Positions 1-12,476 of a stretch of DNA of 64,000 bases are shown in pieces. Position 1 is the first letter of the stretch, and every line of letters starts with the position of its first letter. The notes beneath the pieces were generated by a model. It had not been told where the DNA came from, ran no database searches, and saw only the letters and a list, made by a program, of their open reading frames with translations. Source of the DNA: Macrolepiota albuminosa (taxonomy: Eukaryota; Basidiomycota; Agaricomycetes; Agaricales; Agaricaceae); NCBI GenBank assembly GCA_027475525.1, contig JAMWFC010000124.1, positions 124,001 through 188,000 of the forward strand. Direction: 5' to 3'. The position numbers were made by a program, and so were the translations under genes.

Positions 1-1584
1 GTTTTTCCTCAACAAGTGCAGCACTTCTGCAATCCATATCTACAAAATAGATGTCCCAGAGGTGTCGTAAAATGACAAAATAGCTCGTCCAGATTATAGG
101 GGGTGATGATCTGAAGAATACGTTCCAGAGGGGTCTTCTAGGTTTATATGATGCTGTGCGGTCAACCATTTCTTTGCCTCTGGCCAGCTCTACCTTAAGG
201 GTTGAGATAATGCTTATAGCAGGATCCAGGTTGTGCTGAGAGGTGCCGTTATCCAAGAGTTTACCTTTCAGGAGGGTGAGCAGTGTCTTATTGTTAAATA
301 GGGTTCTCTGGATGATCTCCGTTGTGGTGTCTTTGGAGTCTCATATTGCACTCTGGTTTTGGATGCTGAGGGTGAATCTCTCTATGGTACAGAGGAAGCT
401 TGGGAGAGGTGGGTTGTAGGGCAGTATAGAAATGGAAGCATCTGGCATGGACACAATGGGGTGTGTCAGTAGGATGTTGCCAGCCTCCTCAGTTATGTTA
501 AAGATGAGAAAGTGGTATGGTGGTTTCTGCTTGTTGTATTTTTTCTTAGTGATGATATTCTTCTCCTGTTGGAGGGTTGATAGTTTAACTCTTTCACCTG
601 TTATACATTGAAGCAGGTCTTTAATTTGGTCACTAGCTGCCATTATGTCTGCAGCGTTGCTCACCTGCCATTCCCGGATTCACAGCTTAGATCCAGGATA
701 CTGGTTGAAAGTGGCTCTCTATTCTGAGAGGAGGTTGATCAGGGAGGTGTGGATAGGTGAATAATCAGGAAACTCCTGACAGGTGTCAGCGTCCTAGTGA
801 GGTCCTCAGGGAGCTGTGGTGCAGAGTTCTGGGGCTGTGAAGTAGTGGCTGCCATCTGGGTGAATGGGGGGTCTGTCAGAGTCCTGGAGATGTGGCTCAG
901 GGTCCATGCATTTCTTGTCTTCACTCTATGGGTAGAGGTTGTTGGAGTCGAGAGGTACAATATACCATCAGTTGGTGAGCCCAGTTTAGATTGATTCACC
1001 ATCATTGCATCTCTATCTGCATTTCTGAGGTTGCCCTCCAGCGTAGTACAGGCCTCCCTGCCTGGAGTGGGAAGATTAGCATTAGTGATGGGCTGCCAGA
1101 GGCATCCTCTTCAGATTCTTCCATGTCTTATATTGTCCTGGGAGTACTAACAGTTCATCTCCTTCTGTTATGGCATCTGACCCCTCTTTATTTTTCTGGG
1201 CTCGCAGTTTGCTGGCCTTTCCTCTGGTCATCAGCAGAAGTGGGCATAGATTACATGTGGGGTGAATTTTGCCTATCCAGCTTATACCTCTTTTCTTGGT
1301 ATGTTTCTGAAATGCTGTGCATGAGTCCCTGTTCCATGTTGTGGCACCAGGTTGCCTGTTGCAGAGGAGTGTGTGTCCATAGCTCAGGAGTCAGCCAGAA
1401 AAGGTTAAATACCTGAAAGTTAGGTTTCTTGGGAAGTTCTCTGGGGTGAGGCATCATCGCTGCATACTTGCGCTTGTATTAGCCTCCTGGCTCTTTTCCT
1501 AGTGCCAGATGGCACTGAGAGGGATGATAGGGGGGGTGCCTGACATCTGCCCAAGGCAGCTTCTCTAGTCAGAGGAATAGTAGG
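1..1584. other. Unassigned CpG-poor decayed DNA
   Basis: No gene could be recognised here. The stretch is nearly free of CpG and full of stops in all frames, like the decayed transposons elsewhere in the window. Short minus-strand open stretches (341-664, 739-1005 and 1251-1457) show no motif I know. It is most likely old transposon sequence of unidentified type, because a solo LTR lies directly at its right edge. Confidence 0.3.
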
Positions 1585-2096
1585 TGTAAGGGTGACCTCC
1601 GGAGGTTGCAGCACTATCACACAACTGGCAGAGAGAAATCCAAAGTATATTAGAATGAAATAATAATGACACGTTGGTAACTACTTGCCTGGCAGAGGGA
1701 AATCCAAAGAGAACAAGTTTAAGGATTCACTCGGCCAGGCGTGGCACATCAGCATCGGTAGCGGAGGCATGGGAACCAACTGTACATCATATTGGACCAC
1801 TAACCCTAACCCCCGGTATAGGCCCGGTCTTGTTTGGCGCTGTTTACCAGTACTGGTGGATGCTCGCTGGGGGTAAAGCAAGGATGAGGTCATGATATGG
1901 GTACCGATAGAGAGCCAGAGTCGAAGTGTATGTGATGGAACTGGACCAGTGCCAAATGGAGGTAATCTAGACCTCCAGGGCCCTAAACAGTCTCTGTGGT
2001 CCTGGAGGTCAATTAAAGGTGTCCCGGGGCAGTCAGAGTGAATGTCGTAGTAGCATAGAATAAAGAAATAAGAAAAGAGAAGGAGGTCCCCTGACA
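1585..2096 (-). repeat. Solo LTR, family A, diverged
   Basis: It begins TGTAAGGG and ends CCCCTGACA, the same ends as the LTRs of the Ty3 element at 3015-8724, and the interior is related though strongly diverged. It is flanked by a perfect 5-bp target duplication GTAGG (1580-1584 and 2097-2101). No internal retroelement sequence adjoins it, so it is a solo LTR left by LTR-LTR recombination. Confidence 0.8.
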
Positions 2097-2525
2097 GTAG
2101 GTAGGCTGGTGGTTAGGCACAGTTGTAGCAACCAGTGTTAGTGGTGCTTGTTGTGGTTTGTAGTCAAGGGGCTCCCTCCTATAAGTTCCGTGTATTTATT
2201 TACAGAAGTCAAGCAATCATGGAATGATATAAAGAGGACGGACAGGAGGAATGTAGCATATATTTTGAGATGTGACCAAAGTGTGACTGGATCCAGTTGA
2301 CCTACAGCTGCTAGCTCATACTCATAGATAGGATTTATCCTTTTTAGTGCCCACCCATCCACACCTCGGTTCACTTCCTTTCTTCTTCTTATAATTACAA
2401 CCTTTTCCACTTATAATAATACCAAACTTTACAATATGCATACTTTATTCTAATATCTCCTTTTTCATTTCTAATATTCCAATGGGCTCCTTTATACCTA
2501 TTCTCTTATTCTTTATATTTCTACA

Positions 2526-2895
2526 TACTATGCCCTACCATGCAGTTAGCAGGCCCCCCTAGTTGGCACCCTCTGATGTCTTTGGTATTTCCCTTGTTTT
2601 TTCTTTGTTTTTTTGACATAATTGTATGTATTAGTTGCTTAAAGATAATAGAAGTTGTATGGGACAGAGATATGGGGAATTCATTGAGTTTCTTCTCAAT
2701 GCCAACGTGGAGGTTTGTCACTCTCTTGTCATATTGCCAAAGCAGGCAATCAAGTTAATTTGATGCCAAAACATCAATTGTGAGAATTTGAAGATGCAGA
2801 GCTGAGCAGAGCCTCAATTTGTCATCAAGGGTACCTGTGACAATTTGTGACCTGCTGACTAGGGGGGCCTGCCAACTGTGTAGTAGGGCATAGTA
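2526..2895. mobile_element. MITE with about 40-bp terminal inverted repeats, TA target site
   Basis: The left end (TACTATGCCCTAC..., continuing to GGCAGGCCCCCCTAGT-like sequence) is matched in inverted form at 2851-2895, with about 38 of 44 positions agreeing. The outermost TA on both sides fits a TA target duplication (2526-2527 and 2894-2895). The interior of about 280 bp has no coding capacity. The size, the inverted repeats and the TA site suggest a non-autonomous Tc1/mariner-type element. The superfamily assignment is inference. Confidence 0.6.
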
Positions 2896-3014
2896 TTCTG
2901 TCTATCCTCTTCATTTGGGATTACAATGCTTAGTGTGAGGAGGAATCTCAGTTGCCTCTATTTAACGACTGGTTGGCTACCCCCATCAATAGACAATGTA
3001 TGTAGAAAATCAAG

Positions 3015-3513
3015 TGTAAGGGTGATCTCTAGAGGCTGTGGCTCAGTCACACAGCTGGCAGAAGGAGATCCAAAGTATATTAGAGCATGTACTGAAAATA
3101 TCATAATAACTACTCACCTGGCAGAGGGAGATCCAAAGAGAACAAGTCTAGGGATTTCCTATGCCAGGTTGGATGCTTCTGGGGCCTCTGAAGTGTGGAA
3201 AACAACTGTACAGTACAACAAAACCTTAAAAACTCAAAAATTGCCTATACAAACAATTGCACAAATAAGGGGCAAACTCTGGAAAACTCTGGCTTATGTA
3301 AGCAGTCTAGAAGCGGTGCTGAAGAGCCCACACTTGTCTGAATGGTAGCTAGAGAACCAGAGCACCTCAAGAGCTGAGAATAGTACTAACAGATAGTGTT
3401 GAAAGAATACAAATAGTAAAATGAAATAATGTCAGAAGAAATAAATGAATGAATAAAAGGAGAGCAGAAGAAATAAGGAGTGAAAAAAGGAAGAAATGAG
3501 GAGTCCCCTGACA
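3015..3513 (-). repeat. 3' LTR of the family A Ty3 element
   Basis: 499 bp, starting TGTAAGGG and ending CCCCTGACA on the plus strand, similar throughout to 8162-8724. The adjoining internal side (from 3514) is the reverse complement of a polypurine tract, which marks this as the 3' LTR. Confidence 0.9.
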
Positions 3514-3559
3514 TCACCCCCCCTCTGAAGTGTGGCATCTCAACATGCTGAATAGAAGT

Positions 3560-6500
3560 AGTTCTGGATGGCCTGGTCTACCTTGGAAAGAGAATAAAGG
3601 CCTCTGATTGCCCAGGAAGCATTAGAATGCTATTGATAGAATTCCTGGACCAAGGCAGGGGCATGGACATTCTCTTGTGGCTCCCAGGAGATGTCCTCAA
3701 TTTTATAGCTCATCCACTTGACTTTGAACTGAAGCTTGTTCCTAAAGAGTTGGCTGTCTAGAATCCACTCTACTTCATACTCCTCTTGGCTGTCTACCAG
3801 AACTGGAGGTGGGGGTGGCTGTGGGCATCAACCTGGGATTGGATCCTCTGGTATAGGAGAGAGCTTCACCACATTGAAGACTGGATGGAGTTGACTTATT
3901 CCACTAGGCAGCTTGAGTCAATAGGCTAGTAGGCCTACCTGCCTTACTATAGAAAAGGGTTCTAGACAACAATGAGAGAGCTTCTGAGAAGGTCGGATGG
4001 TAGCAATGTCAGAGGCATCCAGATAGACTCAATCTCCAGGCTTGTACTTGGGGGCTAGAGTTTGTCCACGATCATAGTAGTGGGCCATGTCATCCTTTGC
4101 CTTAGCTAAAGCAGCCTTGGCTTCCTTCTGAGCTGTCTTCATCTGATCTATGAACTCATTGACAGCTTCATTCTCTGAAGGTTGTCCATGAGGCTCAAAT
4201 CCCATCTGAGGGTGTCAACCAGTATCTAGAAGGAAAGGAGACAGCTGAGTGGTAGCATGTACATGGTTGTTGTATTGAAACTCTGCCTCTAGTAATAGGT
4301 TATCCCAGTTATTCTGTTGCTCATTGCAGAAGAGCCAGAGATACTGTTTTAGCTCCTGGTTGACATGCTCAGTCTGACCATCAGACTGAAGGTGGTAGGC
4401 TGTGGAAGTGTGGAGTTTGACATGGAGGAGGTGATACAGTTCTCTAGTAAACTCTGCTACAAACTGAGGTCCACAGTTGGAGATGTAAGCATCTGACAAC
4501 CCATGGAGTTTCCAGACATGCTTTCAGTACAGATTAGCAGCACCCATGGCTGAGCAAGTAGTGTGTATTGGAATAAAATGAGCATGCTTGCCACAGAGAT
4601 CCACTACCACCATGATCACATCATATCCATGAGAGTCTGGTAACTCAATGATGAAGTCTACCAAGGCCACACTTCAACACTCAGCTGGAATGGGCAATGG
4701 ATGAAGCTGTCCCATAGAAGGCTGACAACAAGGCTTAGTCTGAAGGCAAAGGTTACAGGTGGAGGTGTAAGAGCCAATATACTGCAACATTTGAGGCCAC
4801 CAGTAATTCCATGAAACCAGCTCCAGTGTCTTCCATCTGCCAGAATGTCCTGCAACTCAAGAGTTGTGATGCTGCTCCACAATCTGCCTCCGGAGGTCTG
4901 GCAGGTTGGAAACATAAATGCATCCCCAGAAGGTGAGAAGACTATTCTCCAAAGACCACTTGTTGGTGCAGACAGACTTCACTTGAGTTTTCTCTCAAGC
5001 ATGCAAAGCCATGGCAGCCTTGGCTATCAGATCTTCTTAAGCACTCTCCTGGTTACCTCATCAGATGTCTTGAAGGATGCTCACTTCTTCTTCCTGGCCA
5101 ACCACACCTTTTAGAGCACAAATGGCAAATAGTTCTGGCTTCAGGAGTACAATATTGTCATTGTCACTAGTTCCTGAGCCATGGTCTGCTCACCTAGAAA
5201 GTGCATCTGGCTTGCCCATGCTCCATCCAGGTTTGTGATGCAGAGAGAAGTCAAAGTTGGCCAGATACAGGGACCATTGAGCCTGTTGGCAGTTAAGTTT
5301 CTTGGCTGTCTGAAAGTACTCTAAGTTCTTGTGATCAGTCCACACCTTGAATTTATGCTTGGCACCCTCAAGGAAATGTCACCACTCCTCAAATGACCAA
5401 ATGATAGCCAGCATCTCCTTGTCATGAATCTTATAATTTTGCACCATGGCATTGAGACTCTTGGAGTAGAAGGCCACAGGATGCCACTTACCATCTTCTC
5501 TTGACTGTTGAGAGAGAACGGCTCCAGTAGCAAAATCTGAGCTATCGGCTTCAACACAGAAGGGAGAGTCATCATCTGAAAATAGGAGGACAGGCTTTGA
5601 AGTGACTGCCTATTTGAGGGCATCAAAGGCTGTCTGCTGTGCTGCGTCCCAGTACCAAGGAGTGTCCTTAGTAGTGAGATCGAAGAGGGGCTAGGCATAG
5701 TGTGAGAAATCCTGAATAAACCTTTGGTAGAAGTTGGTGAAACTCAGAAAGGCCTGAACCTCCTTCTTGTTCTTAGGCTCTGGCCACTCTGCCACACCAG
5801 CCACCTTGACTGGGTCCATCTCAGCCATTCCATGAGAGATGATCAGTCCAAGATATTCAACCTTAGTCTGCTCAAACTCGCACTTCTCTGGCTTAAGATA
5901 GAGCTGGTGTTGGCAAAGACGTTCCAGTACAATGCATGTAATCTGACAATGCTCCTTTAGAGTCTTGGTATAGATGAGAATATCATCAAGGTATATAAAC
6001 ACAACACCTTTTGCTATGAGGTCTCGGAAAATGTTATTCATCATGGTCTGGAAGGTGGCAGGGCTATTAGTGAGGCCAAAGAACATTACCAGAGGTTCAA
6101 AGAGTCCACAATTTGTTTGGAATGCTGCCTTCTACTCATCACTTTCTTTGATGTGCACATTGTTGTAGCCCCAGCAGACATCCAACTTGGTAAAGTAGCG
6201 TGCACATTGGAGGTTGTTGACAAGCTCTGAAATGAGTGGTAAGAGGTAGCAATTCTTCACAGTCATCGCATTCAAGATTCAGTAGTCCTGAACCAGACAT
6301 AGAGATCCATTCTTCTTCTTAATGAAGAAGACTGGAGAGGCCATCAGAGACTTTGAGGGATGGATGTGACCAGAGTCTAAATTCTCCTGCAAAAAGGCAT
6401 CAAGCTCATCCTGTTCTCTGGGAGAGAGAAGATAGACCTTGCAGCTAGAGGGCTCAGCATTGGGCATAAGCTTGATTTCATGGTCCCACTGCTTATGCTC

Positions 6501-6660
6501 TGGCAGGGAGTCAAATGATGCCTTAGAGAAAACATTCTTAAAGTCTTGCAGGTGATGAGGAACTGCATCTTGGAACAACTTAGAAGCAGAGTTAGCAGCA
6601 AATGCCTGAGCTAGCCGCTGGGAAGTAGTTTGGCTAGCTCTAATCTCTGCTACTGTTGGT
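3560..6660 (-). pseudogene. Ty3 pol remnant (RT, RNase H, integrase, chromodomain)
   Basis: The fragments read in the order expected for a chromoviral polyprotein on the minus strand. The RT N-terminus is at 6279-6578 (SPVFFIKKKNGSLCLVQDY), and the RT palm with YLDD is at 5691-6086 (VFIYLDDILIYT). RNase H follows at about 5150-5690, a zinc-binding region near 4700-5000, and the integrase core at 4215-4499 (FHPQTDGQTE-like block, here YHLQSDGQTEHVNQ). A canonical chromodomain lies near 3590-3800 (EVEWIL...FKVKWMSYK...SWEPQENV). Stops and frameshifts separate the pieces, so no functional protein can be made. The chromodomain would have directed integration to particular histone marks when the element was active. 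Confidence 0.85.
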
Positions 6661-6989
6661 GGAGGTCATAAGGTAGTTGCATAAATCCTATCACCTGTCT
6701 TGATAGCCTTGTCTGGAGACTTTGGGTCAGGAGCACACCCAAATACACCCTTGCATCCATCTTTCATCTGGGCTTCACTCACTACACCTTGAACATCCTC
6801 ATAGAGGGCCTCTCTATGAGAAAATGCCAAGAGAGGAGGATCCAGTAGGTCGAGGTCTGCAAAGGGGAGGTGTCCAACTTGGCAAGCCCAGATAGCAGCA
6901 CGCTCACAGACTGACTCTCTATGCTCCTCTCTAACTTCCTTGGCACATGTGGAACACTGTTGAGGGCAGTGGCTCATGCTTACCTTACT

Positions 6990-8140
6990 CTTGGCCCAGT
7001 CAATCTCAGGATTGTGATCACACAGCTAGGAGAACCCAAGTATCATGTCCTGCTTTCCTAGGCTGGTGACCACAAAGACAGCACACTCAGAATGAGTCTG
7101 GTCACAAAGGACTAAATCCACCACTGAGTGGATGGATCCAGCTTCATTGAGTGTGCCATCAATGTTATAGACTGGAATAGGATGAGAGAGAGGCAGTTCC
7201 ATGGTAGAGCTCATGTCATAACTCCATGAGCTGCCACTGATCACATGCTACCTGATACCAGGTCTCAATACTTGTGTTGTCAGGTCATCCCTCAGCCATG
7301 CTGTCAATCCAGTCCATGAGAGAGGAAAGGAGGCCATCTCAGAAGGTGAGACAGAGCTGAAGACCATCCAAATAGCAGGCCTGTTTAGCAAGAGCTCTGA
7401 AGGAGTCGATGTATTCATCTAAGGTCTGCTTCCCCTGCCCATATTGATGAGGATCTTGGAGAGTGAGGGCTGCCACCTTAGCAGGGTCTAAGAGGAAGAA
7501 CTCTGTCCAAAACTCCTTCTCAAACTGATCCCAACTTCCAAAACTCTCCACTCCTCCAGGGCACTGAAAGACTTGTAGCATGTATGTCGAAGCTTGCCCA
7601 GATTTCATGTAAGAAAGAAAGAACCCAAGTGATCTTGAGTGCATCAGAGGGGAAAGCCTCACCACTGAGCTGAATATAGATGATGCATGACTGCAGGAAA
7701 TGCTTGCCTATTGCTCAATCACCATTGAATGTGTCTGAGAGTGCTGGGTAAGGAATGTTGGCATAAACGGGGGAGGAGGCCCCAAAGCAAGGGACAGGGG
7801 GTGTGTCAGCCCTAACTGGAGGTGCCTGGAGAGGGGTAGGAGTGAGAGAAAGGTGCTCTAAGAGGGCCTGAAAGGAATGGGAGATGATGTCTGTGGCCTG
7901 ACATAATCCAGCAAGTTTGGTGGTGTGGAGGGTAAAGGAAGCTTGAGTAGTCTGCACCTGAGTCTCCAGAGCAAGCAAGCAGCCCCAGGCATCATCCTGA
8001 GGGGCAGAAGCGTCTAGGGGAGTGTCTGAGGGGGCTGGTTGGATCATAGAAGCAACAGAGGGGCAGGGAGTAATCCAGTGGGGGAAGGACATCAAGGGGC
8101 AAGAGAGGGCTCAAGCAGGCTGAAGGGGACTCCCAGACCG
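6990..8140 (-). pseudogene. Ty3 gag-protease remnant
   Basis: The gag N-terminal part reads from 8095 to 7715 and the capsid-like part from 7665 to 7339 (FEKEFWTEFFLLDPAKVAALTL and a tail with DEYIDSFRALAKQ, a typical gag capsid pattern). An aspartic-protease-like segment at 7026-7244 retains a flap and ILG-type motif (DMILGFSWL). The DSGA active-site motif could not be found intact. Frameshifts and stops separate the segments. The position between the 5' LTR and the RT agrees with a normal gag-pro-pol order. Confidence 0.75.
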
Positions 8141-8161
8141 AAATGTAGAGACTTGTTCTGC

Positions 8162-8724
8162 TGTAAGGGCAATCTCTGGAGGCTGTGGCTCAGTCACACA
8201 GCTGGCAGAGGGAGATCCAAAGTGTATTAGAGTATGTACTGACAATATCATAATAACTACTTACCTGGCAGAGGGAGAACAAGTCTAGAGATTCCCTATG
8301 CCAGGTTGGACGCTTCTGGAGCTTCTGAAGCATGGGAAACAACTGTACAGTACAACAAAACCTTAAGATTCCCTATGCCAGGTTGGACGCTTCTGGAGCT
8401 TCTGAAGCATGGGAAACAACTGTACAGTACAACAAAACCTTAAAAACTCGAAAATTGCCTACATAAACAATTGCACAAATAAGAGGCAAACTCTGACAAA
8501 CTCTGGCTTATGTAAGTAGTCTGGAAGCGGTGCTAAAGGGCCCACACTTGTCTGAATGGTAGCTAGAGAACCAGAGCACCTCAAGGGCTGAGAATAGTAT
8601 TAACAGATAGTGTTGAAAGAATAGAAATAGTAAAATGAATAATGTCAGAAGAAATAAGAGAATGAATGAAAGGAGAGCAGAAGAAATAAGGAGTGAAAGA
8701 AGGAAGATGAGGAGTCCCCTGACA
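8162..8724 (-). repeat. 5' LTR of the family A Ty3 element
   Basis: 563 bp with the same ends as the 3' LTR. It is longer because it holds an exact 77-bp tandem duplication (8289-8442). Without that it would be 486 bp, close to the 499 bp of its partner. Confidence 0.9.
8289..8442. repeat. Exact 77-bp tandem duplication (1 of 4)
   Basis: Units 8289-8365 and 8366-8442 are identical over 77 bp. Other family A LTRs have a single copy. The same period occurs at three unrelated places in the window, which points to an assembly joint and not to biology. Confidence 0.9.
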
Positions 8725-8729
8725 TCAAG

Positions 8730-9604
8730 AATGTTTATATTGAATTGAGTCTATCTATAAGGCACGCTGTAAAGAATGCAAAAACACAGTTGTTTTTACT
8801 CAAACTTTTAGCAATTCTCAGTTCTCTCAAGCATCAAGAATTTCTCTGATTTAATCTCATCTCTGACATCAACACGAAATATATAGTATTGATGATACAA
8901 AATGATAATATCACTAATAATTATTGCTAGTTTGGGTAAGACCCATTGTGGATTACTCTGGACTCTTATATTAGCAACATTGCAAGATAAAAATGAGCCT
9001 GGCAAGAAGAAGGTGAGTCAGCTGCAATTCCCCATTTTTGAGCTAGGAGAAACACAATGCATTGCATGATGACTCTCTGTCAACAGAAATGACATGTGAC
9101 TCTGGCTTTCTTTCATGGTGTCATTTTATGATCACATACACATATGTTTCCCATTATTTCATAAATTATGCTTATATCACTTTCCTATGATTCATGTATG
9201 ACTTTATTATATATACATGTCACTATAAATATTCTCACCCTGGGGTCAAGCTATCTCTTGATACTTGATTCCAGGTGTGTCATTTATTTACTCATTCTAA
9301 ACTTATACTTATCTCTTGATACTTGACTCCAGATTATTACTTTATTGTTTACTGTATACAAATACATATCATCATTGCCATAATGCTGTGTCACTCTCAC
9401 AATTTCCATGGATGTAGCATAGTTTCTAGTTTTCAATGACATGAGAGATAGATTTACTTCATTCTGACTTTCATATCTGGAATGCTAGAGTAAGCCTTAA
9501 TGCAGACTCATGTAGTGTCAAGATGGCCTGTAAATATGGCATGAGGATTTGTTTGTGCTTCAATAATAAATATCTGTAAAATGTGTCACTAGACCAGTGA
9601 CCAA
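8730..9604. other. AT-rich spacer, nothing recognised
   Basis: No gene, repeat end or RNA was recognised. The stretch is AT-rich and CpG-poor. It contains two copies of a TATCTCTTGATACTTGA-type phrase (about 9250 and 9311) of unknown meaning. Confidence 0.4.
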
Positions 9605-9664
9605 TGTCAGGTTCCGCTGAATCGGGGGCTTTCCGGGAAAGCGACGCCCTTACGATGCGGACTT
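9605..9664. repeat. CpG-retaining fragment resembling an LTR end
   Basis: It begins TGTCAGGTTCCGCT and continues with GGGGGCTTTCC and CCTTACG. It is rich in CpG whereas the flanks have almost none. The start at 56846 has the same opening (TGTCAGGTTCCGCT, then GGGGGCTTCC). It abuts the end of the tyrosine recombinase remnant, so it is probably the terminal piece of a younger insertion. Confidence 0.35.
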
Positions 9665-9667
9665 GAT

Positions 9668-9967
9668 CTACGGATACTCAATGACTTTTATAGTCTCAAA
9701 AGGCACTTCTTGCAACAGGTACTCTAATGTGACTCCAATTTGCAAGCTGCGACCTTGTAAAGGTTCCAAGTTGGCTGTTTTTGCTGCCTTGGTCAATATT
9801 TCCAAGAATTTTTTCTTGGTCAAAGGAGTGAATTTTCCTTTTTTGTTTTTATATGCAAAGAGAGGGCCTTCTCCTGGTGGCTCATTTACCCAAAGGTGAA
9901 TATCTAAAGTGCTGCTGGGGTCCAAGAGGTTGTCCTGCTTTGCCAAGAAACCATCTCCCTATAAACT
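9668..9967 (-). pseudogene. Tyrosine recombinase remnant, C-terminal part
   Basis: This resembles the catalytic half of a fungal tyrosine recombinase (DNA breaking-rejoining enzyme) common in Agaricomycetes: a DP..TLDIHLWVNEPP segment, LFAYKNKKGK, PLTKKKFL, then LEPLQGRSLQIGVTLEYLL and PFETIKVIEYP. In intact relatives I know, the LQG..IRIG block carries the catalytic His and Arg. Here they appear as Arg and Gln, so the enzyme is dead. The copia element starting at 9968 interrupts the gene. The preceding residues continue at 38126-38186 and 38962-39379 on the same strand, so this one gene is now spread over 30 kb. Confidence 0.65.
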
Positions 9968-10238
9968 TGTTGAGTTGAAACTAGTCTCGGAGGATTTTGG
10001 AAGATGTAGAAAGCTGTATCAATGAGTAAAAACTCAGTGGTTGTTTGATGAACACTGTATTAAGTATGTCTACCTGTATCAATGAGTAAAGACTACAGAT
10101 AATGAGTAAGACTAAATATATTAAATAACAAAGACTCACACCTTAGTGGTTATTTGATGAACATTGAGGTGTGATATGTAACAAGAGAAGAAAACATACA
10201 AAGTGACAAAATAGTAATGATTGACTGTAATCTTAATA
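9968..10238 (-). repeat. 3' LTR of the nested copia element
   Basis: 271 bp starting TGTTGAG. It is followed internally by CTCCCCCTTGAT (10239-10250), the reverse complement of a polypurine tract. It matches 37855-38125 along its length with scattered transitions. Confidence 0.9.
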
Positions 10239-10309
10239 CTCCCCCTTGATGTGAATGTGGATTACAGAACACAGAGAAGTTTGCAGAATCTTTTGAACTT
10301 GACATGGGC

Positions 10310-12476
10310 GAGCGACTAAATAAATATGTCTGCAATCATATCAAAAGTAAAAACATAATAAACTTGAACTTGACAAGACAAAATAGTTTGGTGAATGAAA
10401 TGAAAGTAAACGTTGATATGTTTTGTACATGCATGGAAAGTGGCATATTTCAATAGTTGAATAGCACTTTGATTGTTACAATAAAAATTAGTCAGTAGAG
10501 AGAAAAGATAAATGAAAAAAAGTTCTTTGAGCAGTTTGTCTATCATCTCTTGTAATGTGTCTTTTTGGCAGGAAAGAGTAATGTTGGAGAAACAGATGGG
10601 GAGTCAGATATAGAATCAGCTCTGCATTTCATTGGGATGACAGTGGTTTGTGCATTTTTGAGATAGTGTAAGCATTTAGATCTTGAGTGAGGTTAACACC
10701 TAGTAGCCAATTAATTGGACCAAGATTTACAATTTCAAATTGCTTGCTAAGCTGTTTCTTGATTAAAGAAGTGGTGCTTGCAGAGTCATCAATTATGGTA
10801 AAATCATTGATTGCAATGGTGACTATTGTATATTCGTTGCTATTGACTTTGTAAAAGACAGCGATGTTAGCTTGGCATACTGTATAGCTAAGACTGCTAA
10901 ATGTCTTGAATTTTCCTTGTACCAATAATAAGCACCCTGTTTGGTGCTATATAGTAGATGTTTGAGATGCTAAGTGAGATTGCATTGAGCAGTTTTGCAA
11001 GCTCAGGGAGTAAATTACAGAATTGTTAATAGTAGGGTGGAAACTGCATGTATATGACTTTATTTTTCTTAAGTGACAAATTGAGGTATGCATTTTTGAC
11101 ATCAGCTTGTTCAATAGATGTATCATAAGAGGCTGCAATTAATAGTAGAGCTCTCAGTGTTGCAGCATGAACTGTTGGTACAAGGATTTCTGTGTAGTCT
11201 ACACCAAATTGCTGCTTGAACTCCTTTGCTACTAATTGCACCTTGTATCAAATGACTTTTCCATTAGCTACATATTTTTGACACAGGACATATCAACATG
11301 GAATTATATTTACATCTAAAGGAGCCTCAATTATTTTTCATGTGCTTAGCTTCTCAATTTGGGTAAGTTTGGCATCTATTGCTGATGATCAGTCTTCTTT
11401 CTTATTACTATTTAATGCATCTTTGATGGGCAGTATGTCTTTGCTGACTGCTAATGCATGTTGTATGGCTTCTTCAATCCATTCAGCACTCATTTTGTCA
11501 AATTCAACACCACTTGTTTTGACAATACCTTCAGCATCAACAATGAATGCAGATTCAACTAGATTTGGTGCTTTTATGACCCTTTGATGTTGTCCACATC
11601 CATATTGAGCAGAGTTAAATAGCAGAAGGCTGGTAAGTGAGTTTTAACATTTTCAAAGGTGTGGAGCATTGATAGTGGGTGATCTATCTGCTTGTGGTTC
11701 ATTTGTTGCATCTTGGGGCATTTTGGATGGTGTTTTGATGCATTTTTTGTCAGTTTGGGTTGCTGGAGAGCTTTTAATAGCTGGTTCAGTCTTGATGACA
11801 TTATTATGACTGAATATAGGTGAGTTTTCAGGTGGATCTGGTGTTGCTGGAACCTGGAGACTGTCCAAGTTGGTAGATTTCCACTTCCCCTCAATCTGGA
11901 CATTATTCAGGTTGAGAGCAGCACTCTTGCTGAAATAGACATTTCTTTCAAAAGTGAGTCTGTTCTTGTTGGGCCAGTAGATCTGGTAACCCTTTGATTG
12001 CTCATCAATTCCAACTACTCTCACTTTCTCAACTTGAGACTCAAGTTTTCCAGCATTGTGTAGCTTTATATAAGCACATGAATCCCATTCACAAACCTTG
12101 AAAGGTCAGGTTTCTTTCTTGTGGCTATCTGATATAATATGACATTGTTTGGCAGCAAGCTCATCAGTGTGCAATTTTTCAACTACACCATGTGATGTTT
12201 AGCTTCAGCTCAGAGATATTTGGAGAGGCCTGCCACAATCATCATGGTACATACACCTTCAACAATAGTTTGATTGCAAATGGTGAGATCACAAATAGTT
12301 CTGATAGCATCCTGGTGAGACTTTATTTGTGCACTTGTAAACTTGCTGCCTTGATCACTTCCATAGACCTTTATATTTGGGTTTTGCTAGATTTTAATCC
12401 ATGCTTTGTACTCACAATATGCTTTGAAGGCATCAGACTTTCAGGATAGGAACATGATATGTTCCTCATGGATATA
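10310..12476 (-). pseudogene. Copia pol remnant (integrase end, RT, RNase H)
   Basis: Reading leftward on the minus strand: integrase core residues (KAYCEYKAWIKI...GSDQG) near 12350-12440, then the integrase-RT linker at 11653-12024 (VRVVGIDEQSKGYQIYWP, FERNVYFS, a hallmark of copia polyproteins). RT follows at 11026-11241 (YTEILVPTVHAATLRALL, EQADVKNAYLN) and 10629-10925 (VTIAINDFTI, GPINWLLGVNLTQD). The RNase H end is at 10316-10546 (CNNQSAIQL, HINVYFHFI). The YVDD catalytic block is lost, and frameshifts and stops abound. It is the 3' half of the copia element whose gag lies at 36.5-37.7 kb. Confidence 0.85.

Larger units (their letters stand above)
3015..8724 (-). mobile_element. Decayed full-length Ty3 chromovirus (family A)
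   Basis: A complete but dead Ty3 element runs on the minus strand: 5' LTR 8162-8724, gag, protease, RT, RNase H, integrase with chromodomain, 3' LTR 3015-3513. A perfect target duplication TCAAG flanks it (3010-3014 and 8725-8729). A G-rich polypurine tract lies just inside the 3' LTR (C-run at 3517-3522 on the plus strand). Every coding segment is broken by stops, and CpG is almost absent, as expected after methylation-driven deamination. Solo LTRs of this family occur at 1585-2096, 12477-12949 and 39766-40263. Confidence 0.9.
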
